Counted from the first letter of the stretch, positions 11,317-24,054 are shown. The stretch: 64,000 nucleotides of DNA from Cricetomys ansorgei (GCA_026225945.1 JAMJFZ010000242.1:6045501-6109500), one strand, 5' to 3'. Program-made: numbers and translations. Notes: generated from the sequence alone by a model not told the origin.

Positions 11317-12090
11317 AGTATGTGGGGTGTGTGTGTGTCTGTGTGCGTGTGTTTGTGTGTGTGTCTATGTGTGTATGTCTGTGTGTGTATGTGTGTATAT
11401 ATGTGTGTGTACATGTGTGTCTGTGTGTATGTGTGTGTGTACATGTGTGTGTCTGTGTGTGTATGCATGTATGTGGGTATATGTGTGTGTGTCTGTGTCT
11501 ATGTCTGTGTGTGTATGTGTCTGTCTCTGCATGTGTGTCTGTGTGTATATGTGTATGTGTCTGTATGTATGTCTGTGTGTGTATGTGTCTGTGTGTGTGT
11601 GAGTATATGTGTGTCTGTGTGTATGTGTCTGTGTGTCTGTGTGTGTATGTGCGTGTATGTCTATGTCTGTATGTGTCTGTGTATGTCTGTCTGTCTCTGT
11701 ATGTGTGTCTGTGTGTATGTCTGTGTGTATATCTGTGTGTGTGTGTATGTCTGTCTCTGCATGTGTATCTGTGTGTGTGTGTCTGTGTGTATATCTCTGT
11801 GTGTGTGTGTCTGTATGTGTGTCTGTGTGTGTCTGTGTGTGTGTGTATGTGTGTGTGTCTATGTCTGTGTGTATATCTGTGTGTGTGTATGTCTGTCTTT
11901 GCATGTGTGTCTGTGTGTATATCTGTGTGTGTGTCTGTGTGTATATCTGTGTGTATATCTGTGTGTGTGTGTGTCTGTATGTGTGTCTGTGTGTGTGTGT
12001 GTCTATGCCTGTGTGTATGTCTGTGTGTGTGTGTCTGTGTATATATCTGTGTGTGTGTGTCTGTATGTGTGTCTGTGTGTGTCTGTGTGC
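11317..12090. repeat. long interrupted (TG)n minisatellite-like array
   Basis: About 770 bp of TG dinucleotides interrupted by CTG, TATG and ATATC variants. Higher-order structure is visible: the block CTGTCTCTG(C/T)ATGTGT starts at 11521, 11691 and 11751 (CTGTCTTTGC at 11893), and CTGTATGTGTGTCTGTG recurs at 11811, 11975 and 12061. All frames are open on both strands because TG repeats encode only Cys/Val or Thr/His. These are not genes. The array sits at the tail end of the composite SINE at 12101-12400, which explains its origin. Confidence 0.95.
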
Positions 12091-12100
12091 TTCTGCATGT

Positions 12101-12404
12101 GAGTGCTAGGACTCAAATGCCATGTGGGTGGAGGTCAGAAGGCAACCTTGGGTGTTGGGTCTCACTTTACTCTGAGGCAGGATCGCTGTTATTCTCTACT
12201 GCGTTTGAAAAGCTAGCTGGCTTGTGAGCTTTAGGGATTCTTCTGTGTCTGGCTCCCACCTCACTTTAAGAGTGCCGAGACTGCAGATACCAGCGCCGCA
12301 AGCAGCTTTACGAGGATTGTGGAGACCTGCACTCCAGTCCTCATGTTTTTGCAGCAAGTGATTTACTGACCAAGACCATGTCATCTCCTCACCCCCAAAT
12401 TTGA
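12101..12404 (-). mobile_element. composite SINE (B2/B3 ends, B1-like core)
   Basis: Plus strand: 'gtgggtggaggtcagaagg' (B3-type), then a B1-like middle ('gaggcaggatcgctg...ggattcttctgtgtctggctcccacctc') and a B2/B3 head reverse complement ('ctccagtcctcatg...agcaagtgatttactgacc'). The same architecture occurs at 18300-18680 (+), 33640-33962 (-) and 57356-58185 (-). Inserted in the L1. Confidence 0.7.
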
Positions 12405-12700
12405 GTCTTTTTGACAATAGCTATCTTTATTTTGAAGAGGTAAAACTCAACATGGTTTGGATTTGCTTTCCTCTGATAATCACTGATGTTGAACATTTTT
12501 TTTTCACATACCTCTTGGCTTTTTATACATTTTTTTTTTTTTTAAAGAAATATCTACTTAATCTGGCCATTGTGAATTGGATTATTTGTTCTTTCCTACT
12601 GAGTTAGTGCCTTGCCATTCTGGATATTAACCCTTTGTCAGAGTAGGTGGCACTTTCTCCCATTCTCGATAGTATTTTTAATTTTTCTTGCACAGGCATA
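12405..12700 (-). mobile_element. old L1 ORF2 region, right part
   Basis: Continues the antisense L1: 'ctgatgttgaacat', 'cattctggatattaaccc', 'tttgtcagagtag' and 'tttctcccattctcgatag' follow the usual L1 order, interrupted only by the SINE and its array. Confidence 0.75.
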
Positions 12701-12940
12701 AATAAGTTTATGAAAATCATGAGTCATCACAATTCTCTTTTACAAGAAATAAATATTTTAAAGATACCAGGAAATCTATGACAGCCAGCATGACCCTTCT
12801 TTATATTTTAAATGTCACAAGAAGAAAGGGAGTCATTTTTAAAACACTATTGACTTTGAGTCACTTATTCTAAGTGTTCTTCATTTCTGAGGATCAGGCA
12901 ATAGAAAAGAACATTTCTAAGTAATACCACATGCTTAAGA
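12701..12940. other. unassigned sequence
   Basis: No repeat or gene recognised. Confidence 0.4.
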
Positions 12941-13074
12941 ATGCACACACTTTTAATCCCAGCAGTTGGGAGGCAGAGGCAAGTGGATTTCAGTTTGTCC
13001 ACGGCCAGCCTGGACTACATAGAGCAACTCTCTAAAAAATAAAATAAATTAAAGAAGGAAGAAAGAAAGAAAGC
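12941..13074 (+). mobile_element. B1 SINE, 5' truncated
   Basis: 'cacttttaatcccagcagtt', 'gggaggcagaggcaagtgg', 'ggccagcctggactacat' and an A-rich tail. It lacks the first bases of B1. Confidence 0.85.
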
Positions 13075-16072
13075 CCCATTCCCACTATAAAAGCATAGTC
13101 TCACTTCTGTATCTTTTCCTTTCTGTATTAGTACTTGCAAGAACCAGAATAGAATTTACAAATTCTATTTCCCAATATGCTCATCATCATACCTGATAAT
13201 TACAGTAATAATCAAATTCAAATTTCCCTCTAGGAGAAACAGAATCAACAAAGGTAATATCTTTATATATTTTTGTGCTAGGGACAAAACTGAGCTATGA
13301 ATTTAAAATATTTCTTAAGATAAAGAAGAAATGATATATATTCAACAAACATCACTTATCTCAATTCAGAGATCTTTATTATTTTTTAATAAAATATACA
13401 GTGGCAACTTAAAGTGTGTTAGATTTAACTACCATCTGAAAGATTGCAAATAGTAAAAGAAAAACAGTTTACTTAGTGAAATCCAAGGACTTCCACTGTC
13501 TAATAAACGCAGGCCTAGGAAAACGTAGCACAAGATGGCAATTTAAAGAGCTTACCTCTTTTGATCCTCGACTTCCTGCCTTTCCTCCAAAAGCTTAGCT
13601 GGCTCACCTGATTTAACAGCAAGATTTAAACAAAGAGAAACCCTAATCTGTCTATCCTTCTTTTGCCTTGGGGCTAACCTGCATGCAGTACCTGCTAATC
13701 TAAAGGTTTTAAAAGCAGTTTCCCATGTGATATGAAAAAGAGCAAAACCTCACAATGCTGAAAGTACTTGTAATTTTCCGTATGAGACTATAACTCCTAG
13801 AAGGAGAGTTCTTGTTTGAATACACTGCTAGTCTCCAGTAGCTATGTAGGGGAATGTGCGTATCTTTGATGGGCTCCTGCTCACATTACTGTCCTCACTC
13901 TGAGGTGCTGAAGTTGTTTGAATGAGTGGGGCAGAGGAAAAGTGTTTAGTCGACAGTACACCAGGAACACGCTGTTTCATGCTGTGCATTGAACTGGATC
14001 TTTCCTTGTCATATACTTTCATAACCTTTTTATAGGCTGAACTTCTCTGCAACGTTTAACCTTAATGGACATTTATTTTCCAGGACTCATTCTCAACCGT
14101 CAGTGACTAGAATTTTCTCTTTGGATTGGCTGCTTTGGCAGTTTAACCAGTGGAGTGTTCAGACAATTCCTTATCCTCTAGTGAGAGAACTAGCCAATTT
14201 TAAGTAAAAGAGCCCTTCAAATAATAAAGGTAAATCCCAAGGAAGACATAGTAAAAGATTTTAGTAAACAGAAAGTAAATTTCTCCTGTGTTTGGAAAAG
14301 TATAACATATTTAGAAAGTATTTAGTAAAAGCTGTCTGCGGCAAGCAGAAAAACTAGAGGAAATCACAGTGGCCAAGTGTCAAAATGACTAAGACACAGA
14401 TTTAGTCTTTCATGAAGGGGAAGAGCATTAGATAATGTACTTCTAAAAGGTTAAGTAACAAAAGCAAAGAACAAATTCTTCTCTCAACATTGCACCAATC
14501 GTTCTTGTGTCTGTTAATGTTTTCTAGTCACTTATTCAAGATGTAGAATCATTGAAGCATTCATTATGGGTCTAAGGCAATAGGTGGATTCTCATTTAAA
14601 ATAAGACACCTGTAAGTCCTTCCAAAAGTCCAAAAGACATCATGGAAAGACAAAGGGGGCTCCTGTCTCCAGGCTGTGCAATCTCACCCTTGGCCACCTA
14701 TGTCATTGCTGCCCTGTGGAGCCTTGTGTGGTTTCTGTCACAGATCTGCAGAGAGGTCCTGACTTCCTCAGTTAGCTAAGAAGCCCTAGAAGGGAGCAGA
14801 GTCAAGATTAATATGCATTGAAAAAATAAAATGACCTTATCACATTTCTGTATGACCTTTACACAGTTAAATGAACATATCGCCTCGCTGGGAGTTTTGG
14901 CTTCATATCAGGTTTGAAAGGGAGAAAGAAATTAAAAGTCCTTGCAGCATACAAAGGAAAGGATGTTTTCAAGAGAACCTTGACAGATACTGGTGTAGAG
15001 GTGATAGGGGGGGTGGGTTCTTCTTCCCTTCTTCCTGTCTCTGTTTTATTTTCTACCCTGGGGCAGAATAGCTGATGGGAAATTCCATCTCTAGGAGAGC
15101 TGGATAGGACTCTGAAATGCCAGTCAGCTCAGCGGCAGACAATGGGGGCTTTATTTCATTTCATTTAGTTTTTGCTCAGGAATGTTTTATATGCCAAAGC
15201 TCTGTGTAGGGCTGAGAGTAGGAGGGGATCAGACTTGTAAAAAGTTAACCTTGAACAACAAAAACACTCAAAGCCTCAAGTTGACTGCTTTAATGAAAGC
15301 TTTTTCAGGGATGAAGCCCAAACAATTGCCAGAAGCATGTGGATAACTCAATGCCAAAAGGCTTTCTTCCCTTCCTTCCACCAGAGCACACAGGTTCTTC
15401 AGTCTTTTCTCTTCTCTCTTTACCTATATTTCCCTCCCTACATCCCTTCCTTTGCTTTCCTCAGGCCCCACAACCCCTCTTTATTTGATTAAGTTCATCC
15501 GCAGTTGACTAAAAGCAAGACCTTATACTCCCTTTGCATTGTGAGCTCTGCACAAGCTGTCAGGGGCAAGCGGCTCTCCCAGGAGCATCCTGGCTACCTT
15601 GCTTTCTTTTGTTCAATCACTTCTGGAATTTGGGCAGAATCGATTGTCTTTTTTTTTTTTCTGAGTGTGGGTTCAGGAAAAAATGAGCACTGAATGAAGG
15701 TGCATAGAAGCCATGAGAGCAGAGTGTTAGAAATTAAAAGGAAAAATCCCAGAGACAAATTATGCTCATCTGAAAGAATGTAGCCAGGAGGAGGGCCAGT
15801 GGGCTCAACTGTGTGTAGCAGTGAGAAGACCAGTCTGTCTAGGGTGAAGTTGGCCCTGTCCAGACTACTGGCCAACTGGGGGCCTGTGTAGGTCATGGCC
15901 CGAGAGTAATAACCAATAGCTGAATGGTTCTAGAGTCAGTGTCCTGAAAAAAAATCTACAAAACAGAAACCAGAGCAAAACTCCCCATGAGTATTAGGAA
16001 TGATAAGCAATCATATCATAAACAGAAAAGCTTTAAGCTTTGTTATGATTATTAGAAGAAATCAAGAAAGCA

Positions 16073-16073
<1 letters not shown>
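13075..16073. other. 3 kb of repeat-poor, unassigned sequence
   Basis: No interspersed repeat recognised. Within it, 13828-14052 on the minus strand is open for 74 codons with Ser/Lys-rich composition, but it has only a weak splice acceptor context and no recognisable family. I list it as an observation, not a gene. Confidence 0.4.

Positions 16074-16128
<55 letters not shown>
16074..16128. repeat. (TG)n microsatellite
   Basis: Uninterrupted TG dinucleotide tract of about 27 units. Confidence 0.97.
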
Positions 16129-16131
<3 letters not shown>

Positions 16132-16204
16132 CGAAACTTAACAGCAATGAGATAGTGTTAAAGATGTTCTTTTTGAACTGGTGAGTGTGACAGAAAGATC
16201 CCTG

Positions 16205-16410
16205 TGAACAGGATTAGTTACCTTTAAGAAAGGGCTTGGCTGAGGGACCTTCTCTATGTGCTTTATGTAGTGTGGCAGCACAGCCCTCACTCAGCCAAAT
16301 CTGCCAACATTTTAATCTTGGAATCGCCATTAAGGAACTACAAGACAATACATTTCCATTCTTGGGATGTTCTCTTGTCTGTCATAGTCTATGGTAGCAA
16401 CACAAATGAA
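16205..16410 (+). mobile_element. MLT1-like (MaLR) LTR fragment
   Basis: 'attttaatcttgga', 'aactacaagacaatacattt', 'gtctatggtagcaacac' follow the order of the 3' half of MLT1 LTRs. This explains most of the otherwise tempting 95-codon frame at 16258-16545. Confidence 0.6.
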
Positions 16411-18299
16411 GGTGCTTCAGTTGGACATTCCTTATGGTTACAGATATCTCTGGCACCAGTGGGAAGGCTTGAGAATAAAGGCGATATTGTGAAGACTCAG
16501 CACTTCTGGGGCACTTGCCCATATGCAGTCAAGTCAAGCATTTGAAAAGAAGTGGAAGCTGTAGCCCCAAAAGCAGCATTTGAACAGCAGCCTAAAGGGT
16601 CCTTTGATACATTGATGTTGTTAATAATGAGATGGTTGAGATTGCCTTTGGGGTGTTAGGTAATGTAAAGCTTATTTGATTAGATAAAACCCGTTTCCTG
16701 TGGCCGCTTGTTTACTAAATTGGAAATGGTTTGTTTGTAGTCTTTGCCATTAAAAGGACTCAATTGCCAACACATCTTTAAGATATTAAATTGGACATAC
16801 TTTGAGCTAATTAACAAGGACGAATTACTTTGTAGAGCAGATATAGAGATTATCCTATTTCCTCTCTTCTTTTTAAACCAGCTTCTGCTGACCCAATCAG
16901 CAGATTCTCCTGCTCTTCCCTGTGAGGAAACATTAATTAGATTCTGATTGTTGTCCTCAGTTTGTCAGGTTAGTAGCAGTTTCTAGAAGAGGCTGTACTG
17001 TGAGAGTTTGTAATGTTGAGCTTATGGAATTGAGTAAACACAAGAAACCCGGAAAGTCAGTCACCGGGGTAAGTGTGTTAGGAAGGGCAGTTAAGAGCAT
17101 TCTGCTAAAAAAGAAGACTTTCAGAACCTTAAAACACTTGGTCATGCTTTACCACAGCCTGAACTTCTCTTTTCTTAAACATTTGAATTTTTAATATATA
17201 TCAGAGATACTAGTTTTACATGAGTTCAGAGAAAAACAAAGGTTTATTATAGTGTTGTAAAAGGAACTACAATCCTTTAGGTAATCAATTATTAAGAAGG
17301 ATGTCATAGCCTGCAAGCTTTCACCGATATCCTTATTCCTGTTCCATGATGCATTGCTCAGGTCAAACCCACATCCAGATGTTCCATTTCTTTACTCGTT
17401 TCTTTAAGCTAGGAAAGTATAATTCACTTTTACCGAGCACCGAGACTGCCACAGAACGCACAGTTACTCCACAGGCAATGCTGCACGTTTTAGAGTAAAC
17501 GTTGTAAACACTAACCTGACATTGTAGAGCAGTTCTCCAAACCACAGGAAACAAACACAGAGATCTGAAGGCTTGCTATTAATTTGTAAAAATGGCAGCG
17601 ATTAGACTCTCCATGTGTTCCTTACCTATAGAAAACTTAATATTTTTTTTCTGTGCTAAAGGTAGTTTGCACATTGCCTTAAACCATTCTTTCACTAGTA
17701 GGTGAAGAAAAGTACTGAGTGCTTAAACGTAAGTGGTTGAAATATTTGCATTTTTCATCTTCTTAAATTTGAAAAAAAAAATCTTATATTTTAGTAACAG
17801 AAGTAAAAGGGAATAAGAACTGATGTTCGGACACAGTCTTTGTTATTCATATGGCCTCTTCTGGTTTGGTTAGCACATAGATGCTTCACAAGTGGTGGTT
17901 TTAATTCGCTTTTAGTAGTAGTAATCATTACTCGTGACACTGTTATTAGGTGACTAAAGACATTTTCCAAGTACCACCACATCTGTACCAAGAGCTATCA
18001 AATGCTGTAGGTATTAGTGATTCTATGGGTAAAATGAGCTTTATATTTTCAGCAACAAAAGAAAGAAAAAAAAAGACGCTGTGTGGTGTCTGAAGTCACT
18101 TAGCACAGGATCCATGCCAGGACTCAAATTTGTTTTCTCTCCAGAGAAGAGAACGTTTCATTTATCAGTGAATACTTTTGCTTTTCCTGTGCAGTGCATA
18201 GAGGGAGAGACGGTATTTGCACAGTTTTGAGATTATTTTCCTCTACGATTAGTGACAAGGTGTTTGTCAGTTATTTAGTATTTGTTATGGGAAAAGTTT
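16411..18299. other. unassigned, repeat-poor sequence
   Basis: No interspersed repeat or exon recognised in about 1.9 kb. Short A runs only. Confidence 0.45.
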
Positions 18300-18682
18300 A
18301 GCTGGTGAGCCGGAAAGATGGTGCAGCTGGCAAAAGTGGTTGTGCCATATGCCTGATGCCCTTGGTTGGGAATCCCCTGAACCTGTGTAAAAGCATGATG
18401 CTCTGACACATGTCTGTAGTCTTAGCATTCCTACAGCAAGGTGGGAGGTGGAGTCAGGAGAATTCCCTGGAAGTTTGCTGGTCATGTAGAATGTAGCGCA
18501 TGGTATAGTGGCAAACGGCAAGAGAGACCACGGCTCAAACACTGTGAAATGTGTAGATCTCCGTCAGAGGTTGTCTTCTGATCACACAGGCTCTTCTGTT
18601 AGGTGCATATGCTCTCACACACAAACACATGCACACATCTCACACACAGGGACACACACAAGAGTAAAGAGTAAATATTAAA
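18300..18682 (+). mobile_element. composite SINE (B2/B3 ends, B1-like core)
   Basis: A B3-type head ('gctggtgagccggaaagatgg') leads into a B1-like core ('cttagcattcctac...aggtgggaggtggagtcagg'), then 'gaggttgtcttctgatca' and a CA-rich tail. It is the plus-strand counterpart of 12101-12404. Confidence 0.7.
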
Positions 18683-19170
18683 AATAATACACGTCAATTG
18701 TCAACAGAGCAATTACTGTGTTCAGCTGGGAAAATTTGGAGGAAGGAATATGCATGATTTCATTTCTTCAAATGCATCTGAAGGATCAGCTAGATGCTAA
18801 ACACTGGATAACTGTTCTCCATTTAATTCTCCTCCTGCATTCTGAGACACTTCAACATGAGCTGGCTCCTGAGAAAAGGTTTTGGCACCAATAACTGTAC
18901 CAATATTGTACCAATGACTGAAATACTGTGCCTGCCCCATGCCAGCCAAGTGCTTTGTTTTCCTCAACATTGCATGCGAGCTGCGGAGTGTGGCTAAACA
19001 CAGTTAGTGAGTGTGCTTCTCTGTCAGTGACCTGTTTCTGCAGTGGTGACTTTTTGAACAGAATGCCAGACAGGTGAATGAGGCTCCCTGAGGTTGGCTC
19101 AACACTTAACAGTTAAACCTTGAGTATGACAACACAATATTACAATGTTTTGAACCTTAAAAATAAACCC
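18683..19170. other. unassigned sequence
   Basis: No repeat or gene recognised. Confidence 0.4.
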
Positions 19171-19354
19171 CACCAGGCAGTGGTGGCATATGCCTTTAAT
19201 CCCAGCACTAGGGAGGCAGAGGCGGGTGGATCTCTGTGAGTTTGAGGCCAGTCTGGTCTACAGAGTGAGATCTAGGACAGCCAGAGTTACAACAGTGAAA
19301 CCTTGTCTAAAAAAAAAAAAAAAGAAAAAGAAAAAGAAAAAGAGAAAAATCTCA
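19171..19354 (+). mobile_element. B1 SINE, nearly full length
   Basis: 'ccaggcagtggtggcatatg' through 'cctttaatcccagcac', 'gaggccagtctggtctacag' and 'agccagagttacaacag' to an A-rich tail with AAAAAG units. The variant 'gagttacaac' is shared with the B1 at 48723-48870. Confidence 0.95.
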
Positions 19355-20700
19355 CCTTCTCAGTTCAGTTAATGTACTTCCTTGCTCTTAAGGACTCTCT
19401 TGGTTTTCTAGAGGCACAAGAGTTAAGAAAAGGCCAGGGCAACAGAGCTACCCATTGAACTCTTCCAGAGTGTTCCTTGACTCATTTTGGGCAGAGCAAT
19501 TAGCAACCCCCTAACATGTCCTAATACTTTACTCCACGTTGGTCCCTGGGAAAAAAAATAACGGATCTCAGAGGAAATTACATGCTTGCTTATGTGACTT
19601 CACCAGTCAGTATACATGTCTAATCCATAACTTATCTCTGGATGACTGGCTGCCAAGATCCAGCCCTGGGGAGAGTTCAGTGACCTAGGAGGAAGACGCA
19701 GAGTCACCGAAATAATATGAACAAAACCACACCTCTTATAGATGGGATCAGACTTCTCTCTTTATCAGGTTTTTCTCTCTTCTTCTCTACTAATCTCTTG
19801 TCTGTTTTTACATATACCTTATATATTTTTCAGACAAAGCCCTTCATGAGGAATGATCACATTACAAACATATCATAATCATAAACTTAAACTTCACATG
19901 ATGATTACAGGTTTTACGTTTCAGTGATTACATATTCCATATTTAAAAAAAAAAACAAGTTATCATAAAACCTACATTGAAACACCTAGTTCTCCAACTA
20001 TTTCTCCCCATAATACATCTATATCCTAGAAGCAATAGTTTTTCTATTATATACTAACAGAATTTAAGTAGCCCAAGTAATTTCACAGCCAGCTGCTATT
20101 GTAGCTGGCAGGTAGCAGTTTTGCTGGTTGCTAGGGAATGAATGCACATCATAGTACCCTAACCTAGCATACCTCTTATTTAGTTAACATTGTGAAAAAA
20201 TTTTATTATAACTAGAAAACTTTAAGTCAGGGGTCAGTTTGCATTTCTTAAGTGAAAGGTGAGTGCTGCACAACTCTATATCCTCAATGTGCACTCCAAA
20301 CTCATCCGCAAATTTTTAATTATAGAAACCAGGGAAGAATCAATTTTATTTGTAGTAAAGGAAGTTCAAGCTTAACAATGGGCACTGAAACTCATTTGTT
20401 ATTTCTTGAATTATGGGTCTATTTTTCATAGATGAAACTCGTGGGTCCTAGCAATTAAGCTTTCTTTGTTCGAGATTTCCTAACCTTGATCAAACAAGTC
20501 CCTAGCAAAAAATATGTTTCCTTACTTTTATGTTCTTTCTAGGGCTGCTAATGTTTCCTAAATTACTGATTCCAAGGTAGCTGAAAAACATCCTAATCTA
20601 ATCCTGTAACTACATGTAAAAACATCTAACTTTTGTAACCATACATACTTTTTAGTTATTCTTCCTGTAGTTTCAATTGCATCACTTGTTTATCTGAGTG
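19355..20700. other. unassigned; possibly old ERV-derived
   Basis: 'gctgccaagatccagccctg' and 'cttcatgaggaatgatcaca' feel like rodent dispersed repeat sequence, but I could not find LTR ends, a target duplication or a coding frame. Confidence 0.3.
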
Positions 20701-21966
20701 GCATTGCCTTGCCCAAGTGGCATTGCTTAAGGGAAAATCATCACCATTGTTATGTGTGCCAGTAGCACTGCACAGTCAGAGGGTAGAGACCCCCATAGAA
20801 CTTTCATACCACAAGAGAGACAAGGAGATCATGATAGCAACAAGTATGATACGGCCCAGCAGTGGCAAAGTGCATTCAGGAGACAATATCGATGATTTGG
20901 TCAAACTGAGGTAGACTCATCATAGTCTTTGCTGAACAGGTGAGCTGTACCCCTGAAGCTCCAGTGCTGGGTCTGCTTTTCCTCTGCATTGCTTCCAGCA
21001 ACTAGCCCAGAGCCATGAGGCCAAATATGAGATGCTTCTCTAATATTTCCAGTCCTGTATCTTCCTCATTAGTGAGTCATTTAGCTTCTCCAATAACCAC
21101 TTTGAAGAAAGCAGGTGAGAGGAGTATACACTATTGCTAAACATGCAATGAAGAACAGACGTCAACATTTTGGTCTATTTGCTATATACACCTGAACCTT
21201 TCTATAGACGATGTACATTATATCTTTAGACCCAGAATTGGCAGGTAGCTCAGGGTGAAGACAGATTAGTGCTGGAATGAACTGTTTTGTATTTCTCTTC
21301 CCCTCTCATGGTTGTTTTGCTTACACAACAGTTTTTGCTTGGGATGCCCAGGCCACTGGGCCCTCTAGTTTTAGAAACTCACTGCCCTGTGGATCTCATG
21401 TTTGAGCAGTTGTTCTACGTGGCATTGCTTTAGCATTAGCTCAGAAGGAATTTTTATGTAGTGCCTGAGTGCCCAACTGTGGGGCCTCCACTTGTGTGAT
21501 GACTTCAGGGAATTCAAAGAAAGTTGAGTGCAACCTGAGAGATACCACACCTTTGTCACAAATTGAAGTTTTAGCATGTGACATATGAATGATGGATGTC
21601 CTAGGTGATGTCCCAAGACCTTACCTAGCCTTACTCAAGGGAAATGTTGTATGTTATCATCAGTAGTAGGGACTGGGACAGAGGCCACTTGTTCACAAAA
21701 GAATTGCCATCCATGAAACATCGTTGTAGACACGTGTTCTTGCTGCCATGCAAGAATATGTATGTTGAACTGCTCTTAGGGCAGATGCCATCATCAGGAC
21801 GAGACCCTCAGATTCTGTGTATCTAATGAAAGATATGATTCATTCTCTCTGCAATGATGTCATCAAGACTGGCCTCATGGACAGTCCATGGTGGATGAGT
21901 TTACCTTTCCGAACAATCCCACCAAACAGGAATTCACAATTGAATGTAAAGTGTAGCATGATAACT

Positions 21967-22136
21967 CCATGATGACAGCTCTCTAAGCAACACTTACCCT
22001 CTTCTCTGTTCTTGCCACATGTATATCATGACCCACTTAGCAATAGCCCAGGCCTCATTCAGTCTTGCTTATTCAAGAAGTCACTATTTCAAGTAATTAC
22101 TGTTCTTGGACTTATTTAGAGCTGGACTGTGTTGCC
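21967..22136 (+). repeat. arm 1 of a diverged inverted repeat
   Basis: Matches the reverse complement of 22990-23198 in order: 'ccatgatgacagctc', 'attcaagaagtcactatttca', 'agagctggactgt'. Confidence 0.6.
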
Positions 22137-22989
22137 CTGGACAGAAGGCAGGGCAAAGTGGTTCAGCCTAGAAGTGGTTTTTCATGGCCTTCAGATGAAC
22201 ACATTTACATTGATAATTTCTTCAAACACAGTTGCAAATCTTGGAAGCTCACTTGATATGTCTATACTCAAGGTCTATTTGGACATTGTAGGTCATCGCT
22301 TTCTTTAGCTGATGTAGGGAAAGAGAGACTCTTAACCACAAGAGCTTGTGTATGTGTTTTTGAAATCCAAGCAGATTACCACTACTTGGTACCTCCTTGG
22401 GTTGTTGCTTAGACTCCTTATAAATTTATCTACTTCCTTAAGATCTATAGCTGTTATCTTGTTCTTTGCAACTTTCATAATCACATTATCTATAGACCCA
22501 ACTTCTGGGCAATTCAAGCCTAGGTTCTTCACAGAAGTTACCACTCTCTTATTTTGCCATATGGCTTCATTTTTCCAATGAAGCCACACAAGAAAAATCT
22601 CATAATATTGCATATTTAGTATTTAATAGAGACTGTAACAAGAGCAAGGACATTTTTGGCCCCATAGTCTCTGCTGGTCTTGTGTCATGGGCAAGCGATT
22701 TCTCTCCCAAAGGAGAGATAGATTCAATCTTGTAGTTGCTCTTCAATTCTCTCACTGACAGATCTCTGATGGATTTTCCTCTATCTTGAATCTGTGATAG
22801 ACTCTTGTCTGCCTTTTATCATCATCAGTCTGAAGGACACCTGCCGGCTTTAAAGTGGCATTAGGCAGTTGGCTTAAGATCGGTTCATTATGTGATAGAT
22901 CCAAGTTTTTACCAGCAGACTCTGTGAAGGTAAACTCATTAGAAGAAAATTCTTATTTATGATCTCATCTCATAAGATGATATCATTTT

Positions 22990-23198
22990 GGTAATACAGC
23001 CCAGCTCTGTCTAGGTCCAAAACAATAATTGCCTGAAATAATGACTTCTTTAATATTGAAAAATGAGTAGTTAGCAGATCCAAGGCCAAGTGAGCCCTGG
23101 GAACAAGATCTTTGGGGCTATTTCTAACGCAGGATATAATACACACGTGGAAATAATAGAGAATGGGACGAATACCTCTTCTGGAGCTATCACCATGG
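22990..23198 (-). repeat. arm 2 of a diverged inverted repeat
   Basis: On the minus strand it reads 'ccatggtgatagctcc', 'aagaagtcattatttca', 'agagctgggctgt', matching arm 1 with indels. The spacer is about 850 bp. Confidence 0.6.
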
Positions 23199-24054
23199 GA
23201 TGTTTCATGGCCCTAAATCCAAAGGCAAGCTTATCATAAGTAAAAGAGGGACCACTGAGACACAGGGAGGAAGGCCAAACAATGGTGTAGATTATCTACA
23301 ACTGCCAGAAGCTAGAAGCTGGATGCACAGGATAGAATCCCCTTCAGAGCCTCCGGGAGAAACCACATGTGATGACACGTTTCTGTCTAGAGTGGTAGGG
23401 AATGCATTTCTGCTGCTTTAAGCTGCCAAAAATTACATGGTTTATTGTGCTATCTCTAAGAGAGCATACAGCAGCCATCTTACAGACAACTGGAGTTCTT
23501 TACTGACAGGTGTGAGCTCAAGAAAGAGCAACATGAGCCAGGAACTGCATTTTCTGATCACCTTCAGAGTGGTTTATCTTGTGTATGAATTGACTTTATG
23601 AGCTATATGGTGCCACGTATTTTGCCAAATATTATTTGGGTGCTTCTATCCAGGAGGTTTCAGATAGTTTACCATTGCATTAATAGATTAAGTCACCAAC
23701 TTTTCTAAATGACTTTGGCCTTCACATAGTCAAGTGAAGGATCGAATTGATCAAAGATGTTGACTCTTCTGTTAGTCAGACTTGATTGCACTTCCCAAAC
23801 TAGTATCACTAGCTTGTAGATTCTGTAACCCTGAAATTGTGTCAAAGAGAATGTGATAAACAAACTTCCTGGTCATGCATCTGCCTTGACTTTAACAAGA
23901 ATTGTAATGCAAGTAAGAGCTGTAGATAGCAGGGCCAGGCTTCAACTTCAGTTAAGATAGAGAGATAAAGGAATAACAGATGGTAGGGGCCTGTGACATG
24001 GGAAGAATAGAAAAGCAGAAGACTCAGACTACAGATAAAACAGCTAAAGTTTCC

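Larger units (their letters stand above)
20701..24054. other. unassigned 3.3 kb block with an inverted pair of related segments
   Basis: No known repeat or gene could be assigned. The 93-codon minus frame at 22332-22613 looks protein-like but the flanks are full of stops. Segments 21967-22136 (+) and 22990-23198 (-) are diverged copies of one sequence in opposite orientation (see their own entries). Confidence 0.4.

Noticed and set aside
11247..12227. A 326-codon plus-strand open frame (Cys/Val-rich) and overlapping long frames, including a 179-codon minus frame
   Set aside because: They are translations of the TG/CA array, which has no stops in any frame. There is no start context, splice site or conservation signal.
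13828..14052. A 74-codon minus-strand Ser/Lys-rich frame
   Set aside because: The possible acceptor lacks a pyrimidine tract, the start is not ATG, and no family or duplicate supports it.
16258..16545. A 95-codon plus-strand frame
   Set aside because: Its first half is explained by an MLT1-like LTR.
19650..20700. Possible ERV LTR or internal region
   Set aside because: Some strings feel repetitive, but I found no TG/CA ends with matching flanks, no primer-binding-type site and no coding frame.
22332..22613. A 93-codon minus-strand frame with protein-like composition
   Set aside because: It has no in-frame continuation, no splice sites at the ends and no recognised family. Neighbouring sequence is full of stops in all frames. 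It might be an old retroelement piece but I cannot support that.
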